Below, piece by piece: positions 13,401 to 26,679 of a stretch of DNA of 62,000 bases. The translations under genes were made by a program, and so were the position numbers. The notes under the pieces were generated by a model, which did not search any database, was not told the origin of the DNA, and worked only from the letters and a program-made list of their open reading frames with translations. The stretch's first letter is position 1. Each line of letters starts with the position of its first letter. The DNA comes from Glandiceps talaboti (taxonomy: Eukaryota > Hemichordata > Enteropneusta > Spengelidae), in assembly GCF_964340395.1 (NCBI RefSeq), contig NC_135563.1, positions 17,149,651-17,211,650 on the forward strand. The letters run 5' to 3'.

Positions 13401-16373
13401 TCCGACAAGATTCGAAGACTTAAAATGAACCACACCGGTTCATATACTATCGCGGAAGGAAGACAGGTTCTGGACTTGTTCAAGGATTTTTTTATTAGTT
13501 TCTGACACAAAGTTACGATGCCGCTACAAGAAAGGTGGTCATGACAAATTGCAAGATGAACGGGCCACTTACGATCGTTATACGGTTCCAGCTTTAGAAA
13601 AGAGACACATCAATAGACTCATCCGTTCTCAAAATACAATTCAAATTGTCCCACTATCCCAGCTATCAAGTTAATGATTATTTTTTTCAACAATTGTGAT
13701 CTTTTTAGACATATCATAGCATGAACAACTAGTATGAACAGACAATCTGACGACCCCCCCCCCCCTTCTTTTTTTTGTTGCTGAAAGATCCACTTTTGAG
13801 TAAGTTTCCATCGTCAAGTTCATTAATAGAATATCGTATGTTGTAATGGTTTGGGGGAGGAGGGCGGAGGGGAGATTAAAAACGAAGACACACTGACAGA
13901 AACTGTGTGGTGAACTTTCATACATTTATCAATAGTTATAAAGCAGTTTACTGAAGATGATGACGTGTAAGAGGGGTTTAATTATTTCAAACCTGTGGGC
14001 AAAATGTTTGATGAGTTTAAACATCGGGTTATCATACACACTTGGTTGCTTTTTATTGGCCCACCAAGTTTATTATATTCGAACCGTTGTGTCTTCCAAC
14101 GATTTATGGCAAACGCTATCAGCGTGCGACGTTTATTGTGTGTTTATGTCTGAAAAACGATTTTAGTGTTATTAAAACGGTACGATAAACTGTGCAGTTA
14201 ACGACGTGTAAACGTCGCCCTGGCAACGCGAGTTGAAGGGGAGTGGAGTAAAATGGAGGTTTCGACCCCTGATAACGGTGTCCATTGTCGCGTGTTATAT
14301 TTTTACAAGGCTGGACGCGCCGAAGTAATTAAGCCTATTCAAACATCAAAGTCCGGACAAAATGACTGTCAAATAAATGAAAAAGCACCAATTGGTAAAG
14401 AAAATTGAGCCTGAGGACATTAAAGTGGCATCATTGTAACATCTTCATAACAGCGAACCAAGGACGGGTAAGAAAGTGAACTGTAGACAAACAAAAGATC
14501 CTGTGTCTCCTTCGAACATCGACCATAAACGAAATAGCCCATATTTAACATGTCCAAGATTGCAATTAATGTTTATTATTGAAAAGTCAAATGAAATTAA
14601 ACTATTTGTGTAGTATGCATTTTAAAACTAATTTTCGTGTATTTTTCATCATTCTGCTGAAACTCAAAGGATAGTGACAATATCGAGGAATGGATACATT
14701 TGATTTCCATTGCTCAAACCGATATTTCAGCATACAGTGCTGTTTGATTCAATTGTGTATAATTATATTGTTCAGTTTGGTGTGGTTTATATACTGGGCA
14801 ATGCGTGTTCCGTTCGGAGTTATGGTCGCACGGTCGTCCGTCATTTGATCTGCCGTAACATGTTACATCTACCTACGATGGTCCACAGATCCATCAAATT
14901 TGTTTTCATCAACCGTCCTCTCTTTTGCCTTTGAGTTATACAAATCTCCCGACAATCTCCTATCGGATATTGAACTCAGTTATACGTGGGGGAGTTGGGG
15001 GGGGGGGTGATCCCGACATATGATATTCAAAATAAGATATGCCCCGATACTGCTGATTCTCAGTATTTATGTGTGTCCGTCTCTGTGTATGTGGCACATG
15101 GAAACTCAGGAACGAAAACCCCAATATTTTTTTAGTTCCCATCCACAGATAAACTAACACAGGTAATGAAAATTAATTCAAAGCACACATCCAGGACGCG
15201 GTTCCAGGGTTATCGGCATAAAACATCGGAAAATTACCTCAATAAAAAAGGACGCGACGTTTGTCGCATGCTCTTAGTTTCTATAATTGTCTTTTTCTTT
15301 CAGACTAAGCACGGCTCGAGAAACTTAGACTTTACAACTTAAAATGAAATATGATAGACCGCCCATTTTTATGTTGTAATCTTTCGGGCTACTTTGTACG
15401 TGGCGTGATCTCAAAACATTTACCAGTTGGTTTGGTTTGAATACCTCTAGTTGTAAATACCTATTATTGTATACTTTTTACAGGCGTTTCAATTCATACA
15501 ACGACTGGAATTCCTTCGGCAGACGACCTGTCAGTGGATGAGTTCCCGCCAAAAGCAAAATAAAAAACTCGAATCTGTTCCCATCCTAGATACATGTAGA
15601 AAGTCATGCATGCTAACGGAATTAAGAAGGTCAACAAGTCAGTGAGTACAAGGGGGTTTTGATAAGTATGCGGGCCCTCCTTTGTCACAAGGCGACGATA
15701 CTTTGACATCGTGCCTCAAAGGAAAGGATTGCGAAGTTTATGAGCTCTTAGCCCGAGGCGATCTCGGCTTACACGTTCCTTGTCATTAAAACGCCTTCAC
15801 TTTCTCCATGGTAGCAGGTACGCCTCACGACTTTCCCAAGTTGCCCACACGCCAAACTTTGGAAAAAGCTGTCACCCAGATTTTCAATTTTCTACGCCAC
15901 AATCTTCAGATATTAAATGAAAATATCATGCAAAATAGATTTGAGAAACATATGCAGGGAGTTGTATCTATTATTTGATAAAGATGACTACACTGTCAAG
16001 AAACGTTTTATCGTATAGTTGTGGTGTAATTCACTTATTGTATGTTCCTTGTTGTAAATGAACAACATCACCAAGTTTAAAATACAATAAAATGTATTTA
16101 AAAGCAACCTCAAATATGTTATTTATGTGCGATTTTGAATTAAATATCTGACCAACTTTCTCTTTCTGCGTTTACCACTGGTGCAAGCGACGGCTCGCAT
16201 GGCTGACAGACAATGGTTAACGGGTTCGCTGCCTTGGGGGATTTGTGAGAGGGGCACGTTTTTACCAATACAAGTGACAATATTAAATCGTGGGAGTAGG
16301 ACTACACCACGGTTTCACATACATTAATCTTAAGAGCTAAGAAATAAACTTGCAAATTAAGAATGAATGGAAC
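10461..16373. other. intergenic, no gene recognised
   Basis: This is mostly unique AT-rich DNA. It contains C runs at 12773-12786 and 13754-13765, a G-rich tract at 14990-15008, TGACGTCA at 12572-12579 and TCACGTGA at 12866-12873. The frames at 12255-12614 (119 codons) and 11571-11852 have no recognisable domain or splice-consistent extension. Nothing more can be supported. Confidence 0.45.
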
Positions 16374-16446
16374 CGTCCTTAGCTCAGTGATGCATAAGAT
16401 ATCTGCCTGAGAAACCTCCGTTTAGGGATGTTGCCTGGAGGTACCA
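16374..16446 (+). repeat. tRNA-like SINE head or tRNA pseudogene
   Basis: TTAGCTCAGTGATG at 16379-16392 matches a pol III A box (TRGCNNAGYNGG) except near its end. It is followed by ATCTGCCTGAGAA and TTTAGGGATGTTGCC, which resemble the D/anticodon region and a decayed B box (GGTTCGANTCC). No intact cloverleaf forms, so this is a decayed tRNA-derived element rather than a working tRNA. Confidence 0.35.
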
Positions 16447-18200
16447 CACCTTTGCTTTAACTCAGGCGTTACTCCTGTACAGGTGAATGATATGATACGT
16501 CCCCCTCCCCCTATGTTCATGTATGTGTCTTTGTGAGTGTTTGTTTATAAGGTTGCATACCAGGGGCTTGGTTTGTTGAAAAGCTTCTCTTTCTGATCCA
16601 CATTGGGTCACCTTTCTCTTGCACGGGCGACTAGTATACCTTGTTTACCTGTTTTCGTATCGTTCACCCGTGCTTCGAGTGTCACTTTAGAGATGACATC
16701 ATCCGTGAGAAATGTGTACTTTGATATGGATGCATGGCAACAAACAACAAACGTCATAGATGGACACTTTTCTTGATCTATGGCGACCCGAGACACAGTA
16801 ATCATTTTGCCGCTTGTTGGACGTGTTGTTTGGTTATAATAAATACCTCAACGTGCTGCATCATGATAGATGCAATTTCCCTCCCACTTACAACAAAAGA
16901 AATGTTTACCAGACTTTCATCTTTATCGTTGATTTCTTCTTTCATGTTGAAGATTCCCATCAAAATATTGAATATTTTCTACATTTTTTCCTTAGTATAG
17001 GCAGCGTGAATGTGTACGTAAAGATAAAGTTCACGAGATTCCTTTTGTCTCTTTTTAAAATGCCATGTACATAGCTAATAAATCCATGTGAGTATGTAAG
17101 AAAATAAAACGTCTCTCTATCATGTGTATGGTTCGTTGTCGAGCTTTTGAAATCATTAAAAAAAGTTTTAACTTCTAGACTTTTGATGTAAAACGAAAAG
17201 AACAGGCAACTGAGAAACGCCCGTCCAGAAATGTGGCGACCAGTTTGCTGTCAGAACCTTTGAAAACTTATTACTGCTAAAGATGGTGACGTCATCGTAG
17301 TTTGTCATGTCATGTCACGTGACTTCAGTCATTTTTCACACCATCCGACGTTGATGGTTATCTCGTTATCGACCTTAGTCGACTGTCAGTTTGTAAAAAG
17401 CCAGTGATTTGCCACGACGCTGGTACCACTTAATGGTACAATACGCGGTAATGACAATAATATTTCTGCTATAATAGGAACAGCCTTACGTTTAATTGAC
17501 CTCATAGATAAATAAATTACCTCCAATTGCAAGTTCGTAGTAGCCTACTCAAACTTCAGAACAGAAATAAACCGTTATTCTTGTTGGTAAAATCCTCTTC
17601 GTACGTCTTTTCCAAATGAAAAAAGAGTCAATTCTCCTGAACTTGGTATAAACGTAACAAATTTCATCAACCCCGTTGTTTTTCCACCTGGTCAGCTTCA
17701 AACACATAATTCACTATGTAGAAATGTTTTGCCTTAGAATATGTTGATTTCGAAAGAAAACGAATCATGAAAATTATCCCATTAACCCAGTTAATTATAA
17801 CTGGAATGTACTTACAGAAGTGACCAATGCATTGGTATAGTGATGGTCACCCGTCTAATTTGCGCCTGGGGTTATCCCCACTAAAGATTTATTCAAGTAC
17901 CGTCTTAGTTCGTAATGAATAGCAATAACAGAACTGTTAAGATTGTATGTGGATGGTGACAGCATGATTTATGGACGTTATTACAAGGTTATATCTATTT
18001 CAATCTTGTCTATTTCACTACAATAGAAATACGTCATCACTGTGTTGTTCTATTCTCCGCTGAGCCAGTAGGGTGGTTGTTGTCGACAATTGCAAACAAA
18101 TTAAAATGGTCGAATTGTGCCCAAGAAGAAGACCATGTCTGATATCTAAGGTGTTGTCGCCTCTATCACAACCACCACACTCACAACCATCGACAATAAT
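16447..18200. other. no gene recognised
   Basis: This is unique AT-rich sequence. TGACGTCA at 17287-17294 and TCACGTGA at 17315-17322 lie within 36 bases of each other. The overlapping frames at 16734-17074 have no recognisable domain. Confidence 0.45.
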
Positions 18201-18204
18201 ACCA

Positions 18205-18313
18205 CCAGCATCTACGTCCTCCTCCTCCTCCTCCTGCTCCTCTCCTCCGTCATCATCATCACCACCACCACCACCACCACCACCACCACTATAACCACCA
18301 CCACCACCGCCAT
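18205..18313. repeat. (CTC)n/(CAC)n trinucleotide tract
   Basis: A TCC-rich run grades into an ATC/ACC-rich run. It explains the Ser/Pro-rich frame on the + strand and the Gly/Asp/Glu-rich 130-codon frame on the - strand. Confidence 0.92.
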
Positions 18314-21300
18314 CGTCGCCCTCCTCAGTTACCACCAAACCCCCAATCAGTACTAAAACTGTAACCATCATCATCAAAATATCATCACCAAAGCCATAAT
18401 AATCTTCCAACGTGACAAGTGGTGAATTGACAACAAAACTCTAAGATTGATTGATAATTTAGTAATCATGCAACCTTTTCCTACTCAACATGTACAAACA
18501 TAGCGGGAAAACTTAACTAAGTCCTTCAACCCAAAATCTCCCCAATTGTTCCTGTCTACGCCCAAAATAATATGCATTTCATTGCTGCTGACATATTCAC
18601 TAATACAGGTCATCACTACAGTTAAAAACCTCAACCATTTTGAAGAGATTTCCATTTCTTAAGAAAATGACCGAAGCAAAAATATTTGTCTCATAGAAAC
18701 GATGTGTTTATAACAGTAGGTCCAGTAATTGAGCCTAAAGGGATGTTTTTGTTGTCGCTGTCTTTTGATTTACATCCACTTGGTAAGATAGTTAGTATGC
18801 ATCGTTAAGTTTTTATTTCTCTATTCTTTCTTTTCTTTGAAGAGTCAGGGGGTGACAATCCGCAACATCATCATAAACAATAAATTTAGCTAATGAATTA
18901 CCCCTTTGCCTTTCAGACAACCAGTTTGGACACGATACATCTTTGCTTAAGTAGGTCTAATGCCGGATCTGTTATTGTCTAATGTAGAATTAAATTATTT
19001 TCCCACAATAATATTACCTAAGCTATAAACACGTGTTTTCTTTGAAGGGTGCCTTATTGTCTTTAAGTAGAATTATACGAGTTGAGAACAATAGGATGAC
19101 TTAAGCTCCAACCATATGGTACCTCTTTAATAGTACCAAAGGGATCCGTTATTTAACTACGATCGATATGCTTGTCTGAGAAATTTTTTGGCGCCAAAAG
19201 TTCTGTGACTTGCAGGTAATCTTAAAAAAAACCTACTCTTTTCTGCGACGAAACGAAAATTTAAGGTTTAAAGAAAAGATAGTAAAAGTTTTATTTAATC
19301 AAACGCACGATCAGGGTTCATCGTGAATTGAAATGAAGCGGTCAAACCAAAAGCGATATCAAATACCTCTCAAGGTCGTCATAGTCATAAAACTTTGTTC
19401 AATTTTCAGCTGTCAAATTTAAATATATTAGTTATGTGCCCATGCCGAGACGCGGTTCTAACTTCAAACATTTACCGGGGCGTCCGCTTGAGAATTCGAC
19501 AATTACCTGTGCTTAGCTTCTTTGAAAGCGCGCTTTTGAGTTCTGTCCAATTATCTGTCTGGAACAGTCCCATAAAACGATGAAAAACTGTTGTATACTG
19601 AAGTATGGTATCTGCTACTATCGTCCTCATCATTAATTCACCTCAAATATTCCAAAAAAGTAGATCGATTTTAACTTTCATCAAAAATTTTGGCTGGGCA
19701 CGTCATGCACCATTGGAAATGTATGTAGCTGTGGTTTGTTTTGATGGTGGGAGTCTATAGAGGGCGTTCTAGTCCAGTGACGACGGATCGATAGTTGATG
19801 GTTGTGATTGACCCACGATTCGACCTGTCCCATAGAAGTCGTAGAGGTCGTCGTCGTGGAAACGTCGGCTAGATACTTTACCACGGTTGATAAGCTAAGC
19901 CTTGGATCGGCACGCCATGCCACGACACTCCTTCGTGTAGTATGAATTAGAAAGTAATGGCGTCAAAGGACACTGATTTGTCAAGCTAACCGTATCGATA
20001 TTTTATTAACCGAGTCTGAACTCGTTCCAAACTTTTGTGTCGCGTAAGGCAAAATGGCGCCATACGGATTAGAGTCAAGCAACCAAAGACACGTTTAGTT
20101 ATTCTCAACTTTAAGGAAACGGATAAAAATCCTGACTTTTTCATAGATTAGGTTTTTAAAAAGCTAAATGAGAACAAGGTCTGTCTTCAGAAGGCTTGAA
20201 AAACAATTATATTTCGAAAAAGGCAAGATGTCTTACGCAGTGACCCGTATATTATAATTTAACAACTGTTTACATCCAGCTGGTTATGTTAAATGAGGCA
20301 AAATTATGGCTGCTCAGTCACAAGACACGACCTTCGCATTCGACTCGCAAGCTTGGAAGAAAAGGTTGTCTAAGGGGACATTTGCGCAAACACAAGCTGT
20401 CACCAAAAATCGAAATATCCCGCCATTCACGTATCTTTGTAGATCCGATCAGATTAACTATCTTGATCTGCGCGTTTAATACGATGATGATGACGTAACG
20501 GTTATCGATTGAAAACTTGACACGTGATATTCGGTGTGAGGACGAAATATTTGGGGGGCGGGGGGTTAATGTCGCGATTCCCTCAACAGCTTGCAAAGTA
20601 CGAGCTTTACGTGAATTTTGTGTAGAGAAGCATCGAAACCCGTGGCATATTATACGTCTGTTGAATTTTGGAACTTTTACAGGGTGCAATAATTGCGTTA
20701 GTTTGATTTTGAGGTTTTTGAGTGCAAAGCCAGAACGATAAAAAAAGCTCAAAAATAGAAAACAAAACCTCAAAATTAACGTTAATATTGTGGCATCAAT
20801 TGTGAAGTAAGCATGAACTCAATAGTTCTGTAGTCGCAGTATACATATTACGAACACTTGAGGCGCTGTAACTCGATTTGAGGCAATTCAACAACTGAAT
20901 ATGCAAAGTCACCAAAAGAAGTGCATGGATTCAGCTGTGTCTCTGGTATTCCAATAGTGATGTCTGTTTTTTTAAACCGAATATTTCCCTTTCTTACATT
21001 TTAAGGCACTGTAGATGTAGTCCTATATGTACATGAAACCTTTTTTTGACAACATACAAAACCACAGCTACTAAAAAAAACCAATAGGTCTTGGGTTGTC
21101 ATTTTCGAGCGATTAAAGTCTTAGTCTTAGTAGAGTTTGTCAGCATTTAGTTCACTCTGTACATTTGACTTCCGTGATATGTTTCCCTACTCGGACCACT
21201 TCTATAGACGTTTCACGGCCACCAGAATAGCGCCCCCATTCGTTATATACTTATCCGCCTAACGTGTCGTAGATGGCAGTCTACGTAAAATTCACACCTA

Positions 21301-22121
21301 AGTTTGTCGTCTACCCTAATATTGGCGATGAGGGCGCAATATATTAAATGGTCAAATACTGTACGTGCACCTCGCTCAAAAAATACTAGACGCGATTAAC
21401 GGAATTTAACACGAATTACAAAAGAAGTTCATTGCTTTTTAAAACCCTAGTTTACCCGGCTTGCTCAAGCAATACCCCCCCCCCCCCACATACTTTGTTC
21501 TCAAAATAGGAGTATAGTCTCATTCAGAGCTGACATAACAGAAGTTGAAATTCCTTGTCCAAACAGTTCATTACACCAATAGAGTCCTTCATGGAGAAAG
21601 TAGTTAATTTGTGCTCTTTCCACGACTCCTTTCCATACCAGAACGGTCAGAACAAGACTGCAAAGTTGTCCTACAAACATGCACCTTCAATGATGAATCG
21701 TTACGCAAGGCAAACCAGGTCTAATTTCAACAAGAAAAATCCGAGTGGTGTGTGTGTGTGGGGGGGGTTACCAGTAAGGGTATATACCAAAGTGACCCAA
21801 TGAACCATGTTACAAATGAATAAATAAACAAACAAACAAAATATGCATGGGTAAATGAAATATCATTTTAGGCTCATAGATAACTATATATGTACATATT
21901 ATGTATATACGGACCTGTATACTATCGAAATAACATACTTTGTTTCTATATATACTATCTATACAAACAACGTAACTCTTAGCTCGTAGCTCCTGAAAAT
22001 GAAGCAGAAAACACTGCAAGTACGAGTACAAATACCCCTGTGTACCCACACTGGCACTCACATGCAAATACCACTAGTATGCTCGCGCACCGGTGCAAGT
22101 AATCTCTGATACATATAATAG
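18314..22121. other. intergenic, no gene recognised
   Basis: This holds a C run at 21475-21487 and a G-rich patch near 20551-20566. The 151-codon minus-strand frame at 20318-20773 overlaps open frames on the other strand and matches no family I recognise. No RNA gene was seen. Confidence 0.45.
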
Positions 22122-23517
22122 TAATAATATCTTGTTGATATTAGTCATATCTTGTTGATATTAGTCATATCTGGTTGATATTAGTCATATCTTGTTGATA
22201 TTAGTCATATCTTGTTGATATTAGTCATATCTGGTTGATATTAGTCATATCTTGTTGATATTAGTCATATCTGGTTGATATTAGTCATATCTGGTTGATA
22301 TTAGTCATATCTGTGGTTGATATTAGTCATATTTGGTTGATATTAGTCATATCTGGTTGACGTTAGTCATATCTGGTTGATATTAGTCATATCTGGTTGA
22401 TATTAGTCATATCTGTGGTTGATATTAGTCATATCTGGTTGATATTAGTCATATCTGTGGTTGATATTAGTCATATCTGGTTGATATTAGTCATATCTGT
22501 GATTGATATTAGTCATATCTGGTTGATATTAGTCATATCTGTGATTGATATTAGTCATATCTGGTTGATATTAGTCATATCTGGTTGATATTTGTCATAT
22601 CTGGTTGATATTAGTCATATCTGTGGTTGATATTAGTCATATCTGGATGACAGTAGTCATATCTGGTTGATAGTAGTCATATCTGTGGTTGATATTAGTT
22701 ATATCTGGTTGATAGTAGTCATATCTGTGGTTGATATTAGTTATATCTGGTTGATATTAGTCATATCTGGTTGATATTTGTCATATCTGGTTGATAGTAG
22801 TCATATCTGTGGTTGATATTAGTCATATCGGGTTGAGATTTGTCATATCTGGTTGATATTAGTCATATCGGGTTGAGATTAGTCATATTTGGTTGATAGT
22901 AGTCATATCTGGTTGATATTAGTCATATTTGGTTGATAGTAGTCATATCTGGTTGATATTAGTCATATCGGGTTGAGATTAGTCATATCTGGATGATATT
23001 AGTCATATCTGGTTGATATTAGTCATATCTGGTTGATAGTAGTCATATATGTGGTTGATATTAGTCATATCCGGTTGATAGTAGTCATATATGTGGTTGA
23101 TATTAGTCATATCCGGTTGATATTTGTCATATCTGGTTGATATTCGTCATATCTGGTTGATATTAGTCATATCGGGTTGAGATTAGTCATATCTGGATGA
23201 TATTAGTCATATCTGCTGTTGATATTAGTCATATCTGGTTGATATTAGTCATCATATCTGGTTGATAGTAGTCATATCTGTGGTTGATATTAGTCATATC
23301 TGGTTGATATTAGTCATATCTAGTTGATATTAGTCATATCTGGTTGATATTAGTCATATCTGTGGTTGATATTAGTCATATTTGGTTGATATTAGTCATA
23401 TCTGGTTGATAGTAGTCATATCTGGTTGATATTAGTCATATCTGTGGTTGATATTAGTCATATCTGGTTGATATTAGTCATATCTGTTAATATTAGTCAT
23501 ACATCTGGTTGATATGA
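22122..23517. repeat. 1.4-kb minisatellite, 20/22-bp units
   Basis: About 65-70 tandem copies of TTGATATTAGTCATATCTGG. A 22-bp variant carries an extra TG (CTGTGG). Between about 22397 and 22560 the two forms alternate as a 42-bp dimer, giving a 14-residue periodic frame. Each unit holds the dyad GATAT-TAGTC-ATATC. Variants (GATAGTAG, GAGATTAG, CGGGTTGAG) cluster in the second half, consistent with local homogenisation. Confidence 0.96.
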
Positions 23518-26433
23518 TCATTATCATAAATTAGAATTAATATAACATATTGTGATGCTGTGACAGGACGACATTTGAACTCGTGAGATGAATTAAACTA
23601 ACACTAGGTGAGTTTAAAGTTTGACTCGAAGTGTTTCTTTTCCCTATAGTGTGTTTTCTTCTGGCCTGGACACCAGTTTCATTTCAATGCTTTGATACAG
23701 AAGGTCTGGATACCACCAGATGACGAGACTTATTTAGTTAAAATATACAACGTTGTGAGCTCTAGACTCGTCTTCAGGTGTATGTTCGTAAAAAGGTTTA
23801 CCATGAGGATCTTTCAAGCAACACATTACAATGGATGTTATAATAGGTCTTGTTATGCCTAGCCTTTTTCACCACTACAAAATTTTGCGATTTTACAGTC
23901 TTCAGCAAGTTCTCAAAGACTAATTCTCACTAATTAGGAGACTGGTACATTGTGTGTATGTACAAGAAGGCATTTTTAGTCATTACTTATTTTTACGTTA
24001 AATTTGTTTTCTAGCAAAATAAGCGAAAATAAGTCTTTAGCGAAAATTTCCAGGTTTACAGTATTCATTTCGAGACAATTTACCTTACTTTATTTATATA
24101 TTTTTCTTTTTCTTTTTGAAGTTTAATTTCGGCTGCACTTTCCAAAACCCTGCTTTCCAGGACAGGAGAGCCTCGACACAAACTTGATGGTGTTTTTAGT
24201 GATAAAAGAAATAATGAAAAAGGGAAAATCTGAATAAGTTTTCGCAACTTCGGGCACAAGGTGCATCGTCCATAACAAGCTAAACGCTAAACGCCCCTGT
24301 TTGCTTTCTCAGACAGATTGTTATCCTCGTGCAGGGCACTGAATGGAGACTTCGATCTCTACCTTCGATAGTGTTTCAAAACATCGCAAAAGACCAACAC
24401 TGACGAATTTTCTTTGGACAATTTTCTCACGCTAATGCATAAGCTTCACTGTCGGGAGTCATTTATCGTAGACAAAAGATAGGGAATTTAGGGCTTTCTG
24501 TTCGGACTCGGGAAGGGGGTCTATTTGGTATGTGGATAAGGTGTGTCAACACAAGGGATGAACAGACATCGTTAGGTCGTAAACAAGGCAAGAGGCGGGG
24601 AGGGGAGGGAAGAGGCGGACAGTAAAATTGAATACGGGCGCAGGTGTTGAAACTTTAAGTGGTTTTGTGAAATCAATATAAAAGAGAGATATCCCCCCTC
24701 CCTTTTTTTATTCGACTCGTGTGTGGACACAGGTCAAAACTGACTTGCTTGATTCGGTCAAAACAGTGCAGGAATGAGCAAAATAATTGTTTTAGCGAAG
24801 ACAATCACGGTGGATACTATGCATATAACGGAACTGTATACTAATCCCATCAACACTTCGATCATTTTTCAAAAAGAATGTATTTTAAAACTAAAACGCT
24901 TGGAAAAGGTGAACGTTGGTACAAATCATACGAAATTTTCTTTTTTTAAATTTTAAGGCATCCGTAAAAATCACAACAAATCGATATACCAATGAATGCA
25001 CATGCATTTGTAAATGAATTTATTTCGTCTGCAGGAGGGTCTGTGTTCGTCAATGAAAGGAGTTGTTTTCATTTTTGTCACTGTCTCAACCCATTGTTCT
25101 GACCAACAAAGAATACTGGGGACCACCATGTGGATGGGAAACGCCTATCAAAACCACATAAAAATACTGAGTTGACCTCTAGTATTTCAATAATTATGAT
25201 GGTCCGTGTACATTGTAGAGTAAAAGAAAATATAAGGATCTTCATTGTGTTGGCAAAGTACTCCCAAATCGAAATGACATTCAACGAATTGTCCCACAGA
25301 AGTCGGTGATAGTGACAAATATGTGTTGTTTCCTTCACGGGTACCTTGACACTGATATAACGGCCTTCTAATTTGTCAAGGCCAGCACTTTCATTTGTCA
25401 AGGTCATTGCTATTTGATTGAATGTTAACCTTGATCTGTATCACCCATGTATTTCTGTTCTGTTGTTGCATACTTATCCATTTGATTTTATTTCAGAGAT
25501 CTGTAATCATATGGTGAATAGCTAGAAATGTCAATTTTATCGAGCAACGGTGTTTTTCGTATTAGTTATGTTAAGCCAATTAGTGGGCGGCTATAAGTCC
25601 AATTAATGATCGAAACCAAATTGTAAAGATGTCTTGGTAAGAAAATTTCCGTTCTGAGGAACAACGAAGCTTTGTCCAGTTGCCAACAATACGATTTCCC
25701 TTCTCTTGTATGGTGCACAAGGTGGGTCGATGTCCTTGCTTGTTTCGTCCTGCTTTCTGCACACAGCACGGTCCGTGGGTGAGTCATCCATCGAGGCCTG
25801 GTCTTCTATGCAAATACTCCAATTAGCTCACACAACCAAACTGTTAATTTGACAATAGCCTAAAGCAAACAAAAAGGTGAGCTGAACAACTCCTTTCATC
25901 ACATCTGATGAGCTATTATGGAGACATCCCAATAGAGGTAGAGAGACAGAGGGGACAGCCTTTGTCGACGAATCATTTCAGCTTTTTTTTCTCAAAAGAA
26001 AATGTCCAAATTGAAAAATGGTGAGTAGTAGTGGTGTGTTCTAATGGAGTCAACGTGTCTCCAAGTTACTTGGAAGTTCTGTCTTATTGCCATCATATAC
26101 TCTATAATCCCATGGTATTAGCAACAGATTTCTGACCATGTTAGATGCCTCTCACCTTCTTTTTACACGCAGTTCTTTAGATTGTCCACAACACAAACTC
26201 AGGACCATATTCTTTTGTCTAGGGTTGTCCGGTTTCTTTGTACTAGGATGGGCATTTTAGTGTAATTAACAACAACAATGCCGAGACCGTTCTGTGCCCA
26301 GGCTCTCCTGGTCACATTGTGCGTAATCACCAACAAGGTGACTCCGGCAATTACGCTATTGGTAGGAAACAAGCCTCCGCGACACCACGTTCCAAAAGGA
26401 CCATTCATCCTATTCAGAACCAATTGAGAAGAA
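23518..26433. other. vax upstream flank, no gene recognised
   Basis: This is unique sequence between the minisatellite and the CTCF-like motif. Frames at 25078-25407 and 25566-25787 (minus) lack recognisable domains. Proximal vax control elements may lie here, but nothing specific can be supported. Confidence 0.45.
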
Positions 26434-26451
26434 GGTGCCCTCTAGTGGGGG
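26434..26451 (-). promoter_or_regulatory. CTCF-like motif upstream of vax
   Basis: On the minus strand this reads CCCCCACTAGAGGGCACC. The core CCACTAGAGGGCAC fits the bilaterian CTCF consensus CCASYAGRKGGCRS at every position. It lies about 205 bases 5' of the vax start codon. CTCF is an architectural/insulator zinc-finger protein conserved in most Bilateria. Occupancy is inference. Confidence 0.45.
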
Positions 26452-26538
26452 CTTACGAGTCGTGAGCTGATTAGGGCGACCAATGAAGTGAAAACGGAAA
26501 GAATAGACGGGGTTGTCAGTCACCTGAAGTGACAGGCG

Positions 26539-26565
26539 TATACAAAACACAAGGAATCTCACTCT
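26539..26565 (+). promoter_or_regulatory. weak candidate core promoter of vax
   Basis: TATACAAA at 26539-26546 is followed by an initiator-like TCACTCT at 26559-26565 (A at 26561). The TATA-to-initiator spacing of about 22 bases is shorter than the usual 28-31, so one of the two elements may be chance. No CpG-rich promoter island is obvious. If transcription starts here, the 5' UTR is about 96 bases and contains one upstream ATG at 26626. Confidence 0.2.
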
Positions 26566-26625
26566 CTTGAACAGCTAGTCGCTGTATACTATTGACTGGC
26601 CGACTCTGATCACACTACTCGTCTG

Positions 26626-26679
26626 ATGAAATTACGACAAATCGCATCATCGTTTCATGAGTTACCAAAGCGTCTGTGA
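26626..26679 (+). promoter_or_regulatory. upstream ORF overlapping the vax start codon
   Basis: An ATG at 26626 opens a 17-codon frame that ends with TGA at 26677-26679, past the annotated vax ATG (26657) and in a different reading frame. Its start context is weak (C at -3). If it lies in the mRNA leader, initiation there would suppress the 26657 start but leave Met20 at 26714 available by reinitiation. The arrangement is visible in sequence; the regulatory effect is inference. Confidence 0.3.

Noticed and set aside
18018-18410. 130-codon Gly/Asp/Glu-rich minus-strand frame
   Set aside because: It is explained by the CTC/CAC triplet tract; no domain outside the repeat.
20318-20773. 151-codon minus-strand frame that might be a gene
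   Set aside because: No recognisable domain, overlapping open frames on the other strand, and no support from splice signals or repeats of a known element.
21220-21240. CCACCAGAATAGCGCCCCC as a second CTCF site
   Set aside because: The spacing between the CCACCAG and GGCGC-type halves is wrong for the CTCF consensus.
22122-23517. Regularly spaced 20-bp repeats resembling a CRISPR array
   Set aside because: Units are directly contiguous without unique spacers, and the window is eukaryotic.
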